Positions 17,587 to 25,657 of a DNA stretch of 64,000 bases are shown piece by piece. Position numbers and translations under genes: made by a program. Under the pieces are notes generated by a model that was not told the DNA's origin, searched no databases, and worked only from the letters and a program-made list of their open reading frames with translations. Positions within the stretch are counted from its first letter, which is position 1, and every line of letters begins with the position of its first letter. Origin of the DNA: Streptomyces poonensis. Its GTDB lineage: Bacteria > Actinomycetota > Actinomycetes > Streptomycetales > Streptomycetaceae. Location of the stretch: assembly GCF_014650915.1 (NCBI RefSeq), contig NZ_BMVW01000002.1:649677-713676 (forward strand), written 5' to 3'.

Positions 17587-17604
17587 GAGTAGTCGTTTCC
17601 AGCT
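17587..17604. promoter_or_regulatory. Candidate operator upstream of the Y4yA-family gene
   Basis: On the minus strand AGCTGGAAACGACTACTC matches the box at 13457-13482 (AGGTGGAAACGATTATCA) at 13 of 18 positions. It lies about 60-75 bp upstream of the first PLP gene. The two sites flank the whole PLP/methyltransferase cluster and suggest a common regulator. Confidence 0.4.
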
Positions 17605-17614
17605 ACACGCGCTG

Positions 17615-17800
17615 CTAAGCGCAAGCTGGTGCTTCACGAAGGACGTGGTCGGTGACCGTAGCGACCTGTCCGCCTGGCCCAGTCGCCTCGCGTCGCGGCG
17701 TGTCGGCTCGTTCGACGGTCCAGCCGAAGGACGGCAGGGCGAGTCCGGCGTACACCTCGTCCGGGGTGGGGAAGTACGTGTCCTGGTCCTGGTTCCATGT
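17615..17800 (-). pseudogene. C-terminal fragment of a SAM-dependent methyltransferase
   Basis: The last 60 codons read DTYFPTPDEVYAGLALPSFG, then WTVERADTPRREATGPGGQ and end TVTDHVLREA. This is the usual C-terminus of a class of Streptomyces methyltransferases (cap before a TDxVLR ending). Upstream it is joined directly to an ABC-transporter nucleotide-binding fragment in another frame, so a deletion has fused two unrelated genes. Confidence 0.5.
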
Positions 17801-18377
17801 CCACGGGCATCTCGCGCACGTCGGTGCCGCCGACGCGGACCGATCCGGCGTCCACGTCGAATAAACGGGCGATGAGCCGGACCAAGGTGGTCTTGCCGGC
17901 ACCGGACGCGCCGACCACCGCGGTCATGGTGCGCGGCGGGATGGCGAGGACCACGGTGGCGGGGGTGACGACACCGATGACGACGGGGGTGAGCCGGTGG
18001 GCGAAGACGTTGGTGACCGTGAAGGTGCCGGTGGTGGCGGAGCGCGCGACACGGCCGACCTTCTCGGAGGAGAACCAGCCCAGCGGCAGCCGGACCAGGT
18101 GGTCGCCGAGCCGGTCGTGCAGCGTGGTGAGGGTGGCGACGGCCAGTCCGAAGCCCCGCATGGCCTGCTGGTAGCGGGCCACGCAGGTGGCCACGACGAG
18201 GACCTCGAGGTGCCGCAGGGCCCCGGCGGTGTCGCCGTCGAAGACCGAGCGCAGCACGGGGACGAGGAAGGCCACGGCGATGCCTTCGAGGACCGCGTAG
18301 GCGACCAGCCAGGCGCAGTAGCGGCACAGGGCGCCCCGGTGGCCGGGCCCCAGGACGGTGGCCAGGTGGCGGATCAT
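17801..18377 (-). pseudogene. Deleted ABC exporter half (membrane helices joined to Walker A)
   Basis: Starting at an ATG that overlaps the stop of the upstream transporter half (ATGA), the frame encodes about 125 residues of an exporter membrane domain (GIAVAFLVPVLRSVFDGD, LPLGWFSSEKVGRVARSATT). It then jumps to the nucleotide-binding domain (AIPPRTMTAVVGASGAGKTT, VRVGGTDVREMP). Membrane helices 3-6 and everything after Walker A are missing. It was the second member of a heterodimeric exporter of the IrtB/YbtQ kind. Confidence 0.75.
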
Positions 18378-19284
18378 CGAGCGGTCTCCTCGTTCGGCTC
18401 GGTCGGCTCGGTCGGCTCGGTCGGCTCGGTCGGCTCGGTCGGCTCGGTGCGCTCGGAGTCCGGCGTGTCTGCGGGGCGGTGGGCCGCCCACATGCGGGCG
18501 TAGCGGCCCTCGGTGGCGAGCAGTTCGGTGTGGGTGCCCTGTTCGAGGACCCGGCCCGCGTCGAGGACGACGATGTCGCCGGCGCCGGTGATGGTGGACA
18601 GGCGGTGGGCGACCACGAGAACGGTCCGGCCCCGCACCAGGGTGGACAGGGCGTCCTGGATCTCCGCCTCGGACTCCGGGTCGGCGAAGGCGGTGGCCTC
18701 GTCGAGGACGAGGACGGGTGCGTCGGCGAGCAGGGCGCGGGCGATGGTCAGGCGCTGCGCTTCGCCGCCGGAGAACCGGGCGTCCTCGTCGACGACCGAG
18801 TCGTAGCCGCGCGGCAGTCGCGTGATGCGCTCGTGGATGCGGCGGCGGTCGCGGCGGCGACGAGCTCGTCGTCGGTGGCGTCGGGACGGCCCAGGCGCAG
18901 GTTGTCGGCGACCGTGCCGTGCAGCAGCTGCACGTCCTGGAACACGAATCCGACGTGCCGGTACAGCTCCCCGGGTGCGATGTCGCGGACGTCGACGCCG
19001 CCGATACGGACCACGGCGGCGTCCCCGTCGTGGAACCTGGGCACGAGAGCGGCGAGGGTGGACTTGCCCGCGCCGGACCCGCCGACCAGGGCGGTGACGC
19101 TCCCGGCCCGGCAGGTCAGGTCGACGCCGTGGAGCACGGGCCGGCCGGGGTCGTAGCCGAAGACGACCCCGTCGAGCACGACGTCGTTGCCGTTCGGCTT
19201 CTGCGGCCGGTCGGTGACGGGGAGTTCGGGGACGTCCAGCAGCGCGGTGATGCGTCCGGCGGCGGCCACGGCCTTGCGCTGCAC
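18374..19284 (-). pseudogene. ABC exporter half lacking its membrane domain and frameshifted
   Basis: A nucleotide-binding domain with the linker [20 protein letters not shown], Walker [13 protein letters not shown]-loop [14 protein letters not shown], then a frame change near 18830-18850, then signature [16 protein letters not shown], Walker [13 protein letters not shown] and the H-loop VVAHRLST. The whole membrane domain is missing at the 5' end. The tail carries a Thr-Glu-Pro repeat. Together with the downstream half it is the remains of an exporter pair next to the PLP cluster. Confidence 0.78.
18395..18448. repeat. Six perfect 9-bp tandem repeats
   Basis: CGGCTCGGT is repeated six times without a mismatch. 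On the minus strand it encodes TEP repeats at the C-terminus of the broken ABC exporter half. Perfect identity suggests recent slippage. Confidence 0.95.
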
Positions 19285-19589
19285 ACGCCTGACCGCTCAG
19301 CGTCGAGCCGCCGGAGGGCCGACGATCGAACTCGCCCGTGAGAACGACGTCCTGCAGCAATACAGCGAGGCACTCGGGCGCCCCGGTATCTCACTGGCGA
19401 TGCTCCTGACAGAGCTGGGACGAAGGTGGCTTCCCGCCCGCGGGCTGGACTTCGACACCATCAAGACCTCCGCGGATGTGCCCCTGACCGACCAGGGCAC
19501 CGACGCCGGCGGCGGATCACCACTTTCCACCGGCGGCGTCTCGGCTCGCTCATCACCCATGGACTGAGCGGAGTGTGAGTCCGGTGGCT
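19285..19589. other. Gap with an unrecognised open frame
   Basis: The broken transporter ends abruptly at 19284. A plus-strand frame running to a stop at 19567 (containing [20 protein letters not shown]) has reasonable codon use, but I cannot assign it. The abrupt change of content at 19285 looks like a recombination junction. Confidence 0.35.
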
Positions 19590-19708
19590 GCGGGGCATCC
19601 GGCGATGACGGCGCCCAGCACGAGCGGTGCGTCGAGCTGGTGGTGGGCGGCGGTCAGCAGGTCGCGGTAGTCGGCCCAGTTCAGGCTGCGCCGGCCACTC
19701 CGCTCATG
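19590..19708 (-). pseudogene. IS630-type transposase fragment (catalytic region)
   Basis: About 35 codons read LNWADYRDLLTAAHHQLDAP, as expected just before the second catalytic aspartate of Streptomyces IS630-type transposases. The family sequence is lost soon after. An N-terminal piece of the same type of transposase lies at 20390-20745 on the same strand, with an unrelated gene in between. Confidence 0.5.
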
Positions 19709-19872
19709 GTCGACGTGCCGCTCGGGCCGGGGAACCTGTAGCAGGCCAGAGCGGCAAGGGAGAAGCGCCGCTGGGACCGCCCCCGCATCCGGACGACCGG
19801 GCTGTGCCCGCGTGCCCGCGCTTGGCCATCCGGTGACTCAGGAGGAAACGGTCCGCCCCTCTGGCTTCCGGC

Positions 19873-20361
19873 TCACTTGTCCGGCTGTGTCCACATCACC
19901 CTGACCCGGTCGGCGGCGATGTCGAACCCGAGCAGCGGCTCCGTACCGCCGCCCTCGGGGAAAAGCAGGACCGACTTGCCCAGCCGTCGCCCCATCACCG
20001 TGAGGAACCCGCACAGGACATCCAGCCGCTCCTGTCCCTGGAGTTCCCGGAGGTCAACGTCGAAATCGATCTGCTCGTCCCCGAGGAAGCGGAAGATCGC
20101 ACAGACTCCGGGATACGGCCACACTCTCAGGCTCGGGCACTCGGCGCCGGCCGGGCGGGACAGCACGGCCTCGGCTCGGGGCAGCGGCAGCACCGCGTCG
20201 CCCTCGGCGTACTCGGAGACCCAGCCCTCTTCCTCGATCAGGTCGAGCACGACCTGCCAGTCCGCCGCTGTCGTCTCCTCGACGAACACGTCGGGGAGGC
20301 AGCCCCCATCGGCTGGATCGAGCAGCCACGCGACCTGGTCGTCCCACAGCAGATAAGCCAC
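19873..20361 (-). CDS. Hypothetical acidic protein
   Basis: A 162-residue soluble protein starting at GTG 20361 (VAYLLWDDQVAWLLDPADGG) and ending MWTQPDK. It is rich in Asp, Glu and Leu, with no signal peptide, membrane helix or motif I recognise. The layout, mixed alpha/beta with segments such as YPGVCAIFRFLGDEQIDFDV, is similar to small immunity-like proteins, but this is a guess. It sits between two halves of a broken IS630-type transposase. Confidence 0.7.
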   Translation of the reverse strand: MAYLLWDDQVAWLLDPADGGCLPDVFVEETTAADWQVVLDLIEEEGWVSEYAEGDAVLPLPRAEAVLSRPAGAECPSLRVWPYPGVCAIFRFLGDEQIDFDVDLRELQGQERLDVLCGFLTVMGRRLGKSVLLFPEGGGTEPLLGFDIAADRVRVMWTQPDK

Positions 20362-20389
20362 CCGGCCATCTTGCCCTCCGAGACACGCC

Positions 20390-20745
20390 GGGCCGCATGC
20401 TCCTGTGGAACCGGCACCCAACCAGTGTCTTGATGCGCTCCGGGATCCAGGTCCGGTCCGGCCGGCCGTGCGCGACCGGGCTCCCGGGCCGATTCCCGTG
20501 CCGGCACCGCGACCAGGTCCTCACTGAGCTTGGTCCGGGCGGCCGAGCCCTTGGAGTGCAAGGTCGGCGGTCCACCGCCCGGCCAGGCACGGCGCCGGCG
20601 CTGCACCGAGGGCACACTGACCCGCAACTGCTCGGCCACCAGCGCGTTGTCCCGCCCGGCCGCGAACAACTCCCCCGCCTCCAGGCGCAGCCTCTCGCGG
20701 AAGGCCCGCCGCTCAGCAGTCAGGCCACCGCCGCGGATACCTCAT
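20390..20745 (-). pseudogene. N-terminal part of a frameshifted IS630-type transposase
   Basis: Starting near the ATG at 20745 (MRYP), the pieces GLTAERRAFRERLRLEAGEL, FAAGRDNALVAEQLRVSV, HSKGSAARTKLSEDL and, in another frame, ERIKTLVGCRF reproduce the helix-turn-helix half of a Streptomyces IS630-type transposase. At least two frameshifts are present and the DDE part is absent. Confidence 0.7.
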
Positions 20746-20766
20746 GGTTCGGGCATACCGCAGCCC

Positions 20767-21036
20767 TCATCGGCCGTCTGCCCCCGACGACATCACGCCC
20801 ACGATCTCAGCGACCGGCGATGCGTCAGGCATGGAGCACCCGAGCGCCAGCCGCTTCTCGGACGGCCTGAGCAGCTTCAAGGCAGGAACCGCCCTTTCCC
20901 CGGTGACGACCGGCTCGCCGACCACGACGGCGTGCGACCGGCACGTCACCTGCCCCTCGCGTTCGCCCAGGTCACCGCAGCCCACCGCGGCCTCAAGCAC
21001 GACCCCTCGCCCCGTCCTCGGACGGGCTCGGAACAC
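20767..21036 (-). CDS. Hypothetical protein divergent from the L32 paralogue
   Basis: An 89-residue frame with GTG start and strong third-position GC, containing [20 protein letters not shown] and [16 protein letters not shown] do not recognise the family. Its start is only 12 bp from the zinc-type box at 21048-21069, so the box could also control it. It may equally be a fragment of a larger lost gene. Confidence 0.4.
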   Translation of the reverse strand: MFRARPRTGRGVVLEAAVGCGDLGEREGQVTCRSHAVVVGEPVVTGERAVPALKLLRPSEKRLALGCSMPDASPVAEIVGVMSSGADGR

Positions 21037-21047
21037 CAGCAGGTCGT

Positions 21048-21069
21048 AATGACATCCATTTTCATGTAC
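21048..21069. promoter_or_regulatory. Zur-type box upstream of rpmF
   Basis: TAATGACATCCATTTTCATG, followed by TA, contains the half site ATTTTCAT with an imperfect mirror TGACAT. It lies 36 bp before the L32 start. The ATTTTCA core is shared with boxes at 28764, 37375 and 37764. Zur binding is inferred from these matches and from the nature of the genes. Confidence 0.7.
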
Positions 21070-21104
21070 CGTCTACCTCGCTCACCGTCACACCGGAGGT
21101 CCAC

Positions 21105-21275
21105 ATGGCCGTACCCAAACGCAAAATGTCGCGCAGCAACACCCGGCACCGTCGCGCGCAATGGAAGGCGACGACGCCTCAGCTCGTGACGGTCACGGTG
21201 GACGGGGTTCCGTACCGCGTCCCCCAGCGGCTGGCCAAGGCGTACGAGCGTGGCCTGCTCCACCCCGAGGACTGA
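21105..21275 (+). CDS. rpmF: Zinc-independent ribosomal protein L32 paralogue
   Basis: A 56-residue L32 protein, [20 protein letters not shown] and on to ERGLLHPED. The zinc-binding form of L32 carries a four-cysteine ribbon; this one has no cysteine at all, so it is the zinc-free C-minus type made under zinc starvation. CCGGAGG precedes the ATG. It shares a transcript with the COG0523 GTPase 6 bp downstream and has a Zur-type box upstream. Confidence 0.95.
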   Translation: MAVPKRKMSRSNTRHRRAQWKATTPQLVTVTVDGVPYRVPQRLAKAYERGLLHPED

Positions 21276-21281
21276 CACCGC

Positions 21282-22469
21282 ATGACCCACGTCCCCTCGG
21301 CGCGCCTTCCCGTCACTGTTCTGTCGGGGTTCCTCGGTGCCGGCAAGACCACCCTGCTCAACCATGTCCTCGGAAACCGAGAGGGCCTGCGCGTCGCTGT
21401 CATCGTCAACGACATGAGCGAGGTCAACATCGACGCCGCCCTGGTGCGCGGCGGCGAGGCAGCGCTGTCGCGCACCGAGGAACGCCTGGTCGAGATGACC
21501 AACGGATGCATCTGCTGCACCCTGCGCGACGATCTGCTGGAAGAGGTGGACCGGCTGGCGCGCGAGGGGCGTTTCGACTACCTCCTCATCGAGTCCTCCG
21601 GCATCTCCGAGCCCATGCCGGTGGCCGCCACCTTCTCCTTCGCCCGTGACGACGGCGCCACCCTCGGCGAACTGGCCCGGCTGGACACGATGGTCACGGT
21701 GGTGGACGCCGCCAACTTCCTGCCCGAGCTGGCCGGAGGTGACGAGTTGGCCGAACGGGGCCTGGATCAGTACGAGGACGACGAACGCACGGTCAGCGAC
21801 CTGTTGATCGACCAGATCGAGTTCGCCGATGTCATCGTCCTCAACAAGCTCGATCTCGTAGACGCCGCGTCCGCCGGCCGGCTGCGATCCGCCTTGGCGC
21901 GGCTCAACCCCGCCGCCCGCGTGGTGCCGGCCGTGCGGGGCCGTGTACCGGTCGGCGAGGTCCTGGGCACCGGCCGCTTCGATCTGGAGCGAGCGCAGCA
22001 GGCCCCGGGCTGGGTCAGGGAACTCAATGGTGACCATGTTCCCGAGACGGAGGAGTACGGCATCTCCTCGACCGTCTTCCGCTCCGGAACGTCCTTCCAC
22101 CCCGGGCGACTGTGGACGTTCGTGACCGAGGCCCTCGACAGCGGAGCCTACGGACAGGTGCTCAGGTCCAAGGGCTTCTTCACGCTGGCCAGTCGCCCTC
22201 ACATAACGGGGCTGTGGTTCCAGGCCGGATCGGTGGCACGCTTCGAGCCCTCGTCCGCGCGTGACGTCGACAGCCCTTTCGCCCAGGAACTCGTGTTCAT
22301 CGGCACCGACCTGAACGCCGAGTCTCTGCGGGCGGCCCTGACCGACTGCCTCATGAGGGAAGACGAGCGGCACCCCCGCTCCGACCCTTTCCCCGCCTGG
22401 GACACCTACGGCCTCGACGAGGTCTGCGCGCACGAACACGAGCCCCTCACCGCCATGACGGGGCGCTGA
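21282..22469 (+). CDS. COG0523 (CobW/YciC-type) GTPase
   Basis: A G3E-family GTPase thought to allocate zinc to client proteins during starvation. It has Walker [11 protein letters not shown] near residue 16, the metal motif [11 protein letters not shown] near 75, ESSGISEP, guanine-specificity NKLD near 190, and a CobW C-terminal domain ([28 protein letters not shown]). The 395-residue length is typical. It is encoded 6 bp after the zinc-free L32 gene, the usual Zur-regulated pairing. Confidence 0.93.
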   Translation: MTHVPSARLPVTVLSGFLGAGKTTLLNHVLGNREGLRVAVIVNDMSEVNIDAALVRGGEAALSRTEERLVEMTNGCICCTLRDDLLEEVDRLAREGRFDYLLIESSGISEPMPVAATFSFARDDGATLGELARLDTMVTVVDAANFLPELAGGDELAERGLDQYEDDERTVSDLLIDQIEFADVIVLNKLDLVDAASAGRLRSALARLNPAARVVPAVRGRVPVGEVLGTGRFDLERAQQAPGWVRELNGDHVPETEEYGISSTVFRSGTSFHPGRLWTFVTEALDSGAYGQVLRSKGFFTLASRPHITGLWFQAGSVARFEPSSARDVDSPFAQELVFIGTDLNAESLRAALTDCLMREDERHPRSDPFPAWDTYGLDEVCAHEHEPLTAMTGR

Positions 22470-22543
22470 GACTCCGGGCCGGACGGTGGTCGCAGCCACG
22501 GCGCCGTCCGGCCCGGTACACGATCCGCGTCAGGGAGGCCACC

Positions 22544-23370
22544 ATGGACAGGGAGCAGCCGAACCTGGGGACGGTCCAGGAGACTCTCCTCATTCCGCTG
22601 TACGCACGCGCGATGGAGAACCGCAAGGAATTCCCCATACTGCGCGACGCCCGGGCCGAGGAGATCGTCGCCGCGATCGAGTACGACTTCGCGCGCTTCG
22701 ACGGTCTTCCCAGCCTCACCGGCGCGATGTTGCGCACCGTGCTCTTCGACCGGTGGGTGGCCGACTTCCTGGCCGCACATCCCGACGGAACCGTGGTCGA
22801 GATCGGCACCGGACTGAACACACGCTAGAACGCCTCGACAACGGCCGGGCCAGGTGGTTCGACCTCGACCTGCCCGACGTGATCACCCTGCGCGGGAACT
22901 TCTTCGCGGACACTGCGCGGCGGACGATGATCGCGGCCTCGGTGACGGACGAGGCATGGGCCGCCGAGGTCGCCTCTCGGACCGACGGGCCGTACCTGTT
23001 CGTCGCGGAGGCCGTACTGCCCTATCTGCACGAACCCGATGTCCGACGAGTCTTCGACCTCCTCTCCGACCGCTTCCAGGGTTCGCTGCTGGCGCTCGAC
23101 ACCGCCGGTCCCGGCTTCTTCGACACCCAGGAACAGCACGACGCCCTCAGCAAGGTCGCGGCCCGTATGCACTGGTACTGCCCCGACCCGGCCGGGCCGG
23201 CCGCCTGACGGCCGGGCGTCCGCGTACTGGCGTCGCACACCCTCACGAGCCTTCCTCGCACCCTGGTCGACGAACTACCGGTCCCCTACCGAGAGATGCT
23301 GTCCGTGCTGGCCGCGCAGCGGCTCCCTCGGGCCGAGGGGTACCGGCTCAACCTCCTGCGCCTGCCCTGA
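22544..23370 (+). pseudogene. TcmP-like SAM-dependent methyltransferase, frameshifted
   Basis: The ATG at 22544 opens a leucine-carboxyl/TcmP-type methyltransferase (GTVQETLLIPLYARAMENRK, VVEIGTGLNTR), which stops at a TAG near 22828. The next frame continues with RWFDLDLPDVITLRGNFF, YLFVAEAVLPYL and LLALDTAGPGFFDTQEQHD. A third frame holds the C-terminus (TLVDELPVPYREM to LNLLRLP). At least two frameshifts inactivate it. It follows the COG0523 gene in the same direction. A fragment of a similar gene follows the second zinc transporter operon at 29892-29990. Confidence 0.85.
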
Positions 23371-23404
23371 CGACACCATGACAGCCCCGGACCCGCGGCA
23401 CTCC

Positions 23405-23465
23405 GCCCCCGTTCGAGGATCGCCTTGCGCTTCTCGTTCTGCGCGATTCTGCTCTTCTTGCCCGT
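23405..23465 (-). pseudogene. rpsN: 5' fragment of a zinc-free ribosomal protein S14 gene
   Basis: Directly after the L28 stop, the frame reads GKKSRIAQNEKRKAILER, the N-terminus of S14. The initiator appears as ACG rather than ATG, and the similarity ends after about 20 codons. The arrangement L28 then S14 is that of the zinc-free ribosomal protein operon of actinobacteria. Only this scrap remains. Confidence 0.75.
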
Positions 23466-23596
23466 CAGGCCTTCCCTCCCCGGGCTCGAATGCGGGCCAC
23501 GGCGGCCTCGATGCCGATGCTGTCGACGGTACTGATCGCCTTCGCGCTGAGCGTCAGCCGGACATACCGGCCCTCGCTCGGCAGCCAGTACGCGCC
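23465..23596 (-). pseudogene. rpmB: 3' fragment of a ribosomal protein L28 gene
   Basis: The C-terminal half of L28: [20 protein letters not shown] and [19 protein letters not shown] to a stop at 23465. The N-terminal half is missing and the upstream DNA is a COG0523 fragment read on the opposite strand, so the junction near 23597 is an inversion or recombination point. Confidence 0.8.
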
Positions 23597-24015
23597 GGAG
23601 GACCTCTGCTGCGCTGCCGCCCGGAGCCGCGGGCGGTTCTGGCTCGCCGACCGCCCCGACACCCTGCTCGCCTGGGACACCGCCGGCGGAGCCCTGTGCG
23701 TGGAGGACGCCGGCCCCTGGCTGGCTTCCCTGCCCGACGCCGCCTGGGACCTGGTCCCGCCCGTGCGCCGGGCCACAGCCGCACTGGACTGGCACCCGGA
23801 GCGCGGCGACCGCTGCCGGCACCTCGTGTTCACCTCGCCCGGACTCGATCGCGACGGGCTCGCACGACTCCTCCATCTCTGCCTGCTCACCGATGCCGAG
23901 TACCCAGGACCCCGAGGTGTGGAAGCGCCTGCCGACCGCGTTCGCCCCCTTCTCGACCCGGTCGTCCAGACCTGGACCACGCATCGGCCCGGCCGCCCAC
24001 CCATCACGCAAGGAG
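23597..24015 (+). pseudogene. C-terminal fragment of a second COG0523 GTPase
   Basis: The plus strand encodes [55 protein letters not shown] and LLTDAEYP. A short stretch in another frame then reads [12 protein letters not shown]. This is the C-terminal domain of CobW/COG0523 proteins. The GTP-binding half is absent and a frameshift lies near 23905. A zinc-free S18 start follows directly, the typical gene order. Confidence 0.78.
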
Positions 24016-24020
24016 CACCC

Positions 24021-24179
24021 ATGGCTCCCCGCCAAGGCCCCCGCAAGCCGCCGAAGTCCCGCCCCAACCCGCTGGACGCAGCCGGGATCACCTACATCGG
24101 CTACAAGGACACCGATCTGCCGCGGAGCTTCATCTCCGATCGCGGCAGAATCCGCAGCCGCCGGGTCACCCGCGTGCCT
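24021..24179 (+). pseudogene. rpsR: 5' part of a zinc-free ribosomal protein S18 gene
   Basis: With a good ribosome site (AAGGAGCACCC before ATG), the frame encodes [20 protein letters not shown] and FISDRGRIRSRRVTRV, an S18 without the cysteines of the zinc-binding form. At RRVTRV the similarity stops. The missing end of an S18 gene is found immediately downstream on the opposite strand. Confidence 0.85.
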
Positions 24180-24191
24180 TCGGTGTCTGGC

Positions 24192-24255
24192 GGGCAGCGC
24201 CATCTCGCGGGCGTTCTTGATCGCTTCGGCGAGCTGCCGCTGCTGGGCCGTGAGG
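24192..24255 (-). pseudogene. rpsR: Inverted 3' part of an S18 gene
   Basis: Read on the minus strand, this segment gives LTAQQRQLAEAIKNAREMAL, the conserved C-terminus of S18 that should follow RRVTRV. It is the reverse complement of what would complete the 5' fragment next to it. Either the 3' end was inverted in place or a second copy was joined head to head. Confidence 0.8.
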
Positions 24256-24305
24256 TGAGGACCGTTCCCGCCGCCGGCAGCGCCGCGCGAGCGGTACGTG
24301 GCGGT

Positions 24306-24349
24306 GTGCCCTCGCCGCCGCGACCGGAAGGCCGCGGCGGCGAGGGCAC
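24306..24349. terminator. Perfect 17-bp hairpin after aztD
   Basis: GTGCCCTCGCCGCCGCG pairs perfectly with CGCGGCGGCGAGGGCAC across a 10-base loop. It lies 11 bp beyond the aztD stop, in the right place for a terminator of the minus-strand zinc operon. There is no U-tract, as is usual in Streptomyces. Confidence 0.88.
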
Positions 24350-24359
24350 GGAGGTGGGG

Positions 24360-25562
24360 TCAGTGTCCGGCGACGACGCCCGACAGCTCGTTGGTGCTCT
24401 CCGGCAGGGTGACGGAGGTGATCTTCTTCCCCGTCTCCAGGTCGATGGCGTGCAGGGCCTTCTTGCTGGGTTCGGAGACGTACGCGGTGTGGTCGCGGAC
24501 GAAGAGGGTGGGCCGGGCCTGCTGCCAGTCCAGCGGCTCCTGCCACTCGCCCACGGCGGGGATCTCCTTCTCGGCCTTTCCGGTGTTCTGGTCGATGACG
24601 TGGATGGCGCCGTCGGTGCCGAGGACCAGGGCCTCGCCGTGCGGGCCGCGGGCCAGTGAGCGGAAGGAGTAGCTGGTGCCCAGGTCCACCAGGCGCAGCT
24701 TCTTCTTCTCGGTGTCGATGAGGGAGATACGGGTGGGCCGCTCCAGCTCGGCCTCGGGGTCGGTCTTGTAGTCGCCCAGGAGGATGGGCGAGGTGTCGCT
24801 GCCGGCCTGGTTGCCGATGCGGCCGTAGTCGTCGGGGGCGTCGATCTTGGTGAACTTGCCGTCCTCGTAGATCAGGATGCCGTCCTCGCAGCCGACGGCG
24901 ATGGCCTCGTTCTTGGCGGCCGCCTCACCATGGACGCCGGGGCAGTTCTCGTTGCGCGCGATCTCCTTGTTGTTCTCGTCCAGCACCAGCGCGCCGGTGC
25001 GCTTCTCCTCGGTGCCCAGGGTGCTGAGGAGTTCGCCGTTGGCCAGTTCGATGGCGACACCGTGGTGTGCCTCGGCGGAGGTGTAAGTGCGTCCTTCCGG
25101 CTTCTTGCCGCTGCTCAGGTCGGCGGGGTCGAAGACGTTGACCTCTCCGGTGCCGTCGGTGAAGAGCACGGTCTTGCCCGCATGACGTACGACGTGGCCG
25201 GGCTTGGCGCCCTTGTACTCGATGTCGGTGAGGATCTGCTCCGTGGCGTTCAGGACACGGAAGCCGCTGTCGGTGGAGACGACGACGTGGTCCTCGTCCC
25301 CCGCGGGGTTGACCCGGTTGAAGCCGGGAAGCTCGATGGTCTTGGCCGGCTTCAGGCTCTCGCCGTCCAGGATGTACATGCCGCCGTCGAAGGTGGCGAC
25401 CAGCGGGTCCTTGACCGCCGCGGCGGGCGTGGCGCTCGCGGTGCCGTCGGACTTGGCGTCGGCGGAGGAGGAGTCCTCGCCTCCGCAGGCGGTCAGAACC
25501 GTGGACACCGCCAGGGCGAGTGCCGTGCCCGTGAGAGCTCTGTTGCGTATGGACTTGTTCAT
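24360..25562 (-). CDS. aztD: Zinc metallochaperone AztD-like lipoprotein
   Basis: A 400-residue secreted beta-propeller protein. The signal peptide ends in lipobox LTACGG (Cys about 26). The mature part consists of propeller strands such as VATFDGGMYILDGESLKPAK, HVVVSTDSGFRVLNATEQI and AEAHHGVAIELANGELLSTL. AztD proteins hand zinc to the AztC binding protein outside the membrane. Here it is the last gene of an aztB-aztD-like-aztC-aztD unit and is followed by a strong hairpin. Its His-poor N-terminus differs from Gram-negative AztD, so zinc binding sites should be mapped experimentally. Confidence 0.85.
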   Translation of the reverse strand: MNKSIRNRALTGTALALAVSTVLTACGGEDSSSADAKSDGTASATPAAAVKDPLVATFDGGMYILDGESLKPAKTIELPGFNRVNPAGDEDHVVVSTDSGFRVLNATEQILTDIEYKGAKPGHVVRHAGKTVLFTDGTGEVNVFDPADLSSGKKPEGRTYTSAEAHHGVAIELANGELLSTLGTEEKRTGALVLDENNKEIARNENCPGVHGEAAAKNEAIAVGCEDGILIYEDGKFTKIDAPDDYGRIGNQAGSDTSPILLGDYKTDPEAELERPTRISLIDTEKKKLRLVDLGTSYSFRSLARGPHGEALVLGTDGAIHVIDQNTGKAEKEIPAVGEWQEPLDWQQARPTLFVRDHTAYVSEPSKKALHAIDLETGKKITSVTLPESTNELSGVVAGH

Positions 25563-25657
25563 CGGTGTGTTCCTTTCCGCGCCGCTCGACAGCGGTATGG
25601 CGGTATGGGGGTGTGACGTGCCGGCCCGTCGGCCGGTGTGCCGGGAGATCCGGAGAG

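Noticed and set aside
18395..18448. CRISPR-like repeats
   Set aside because: They are contiguous 9-bp units without spacers inside a coding tail. No CRISPR array or cas gene was seen in the window.
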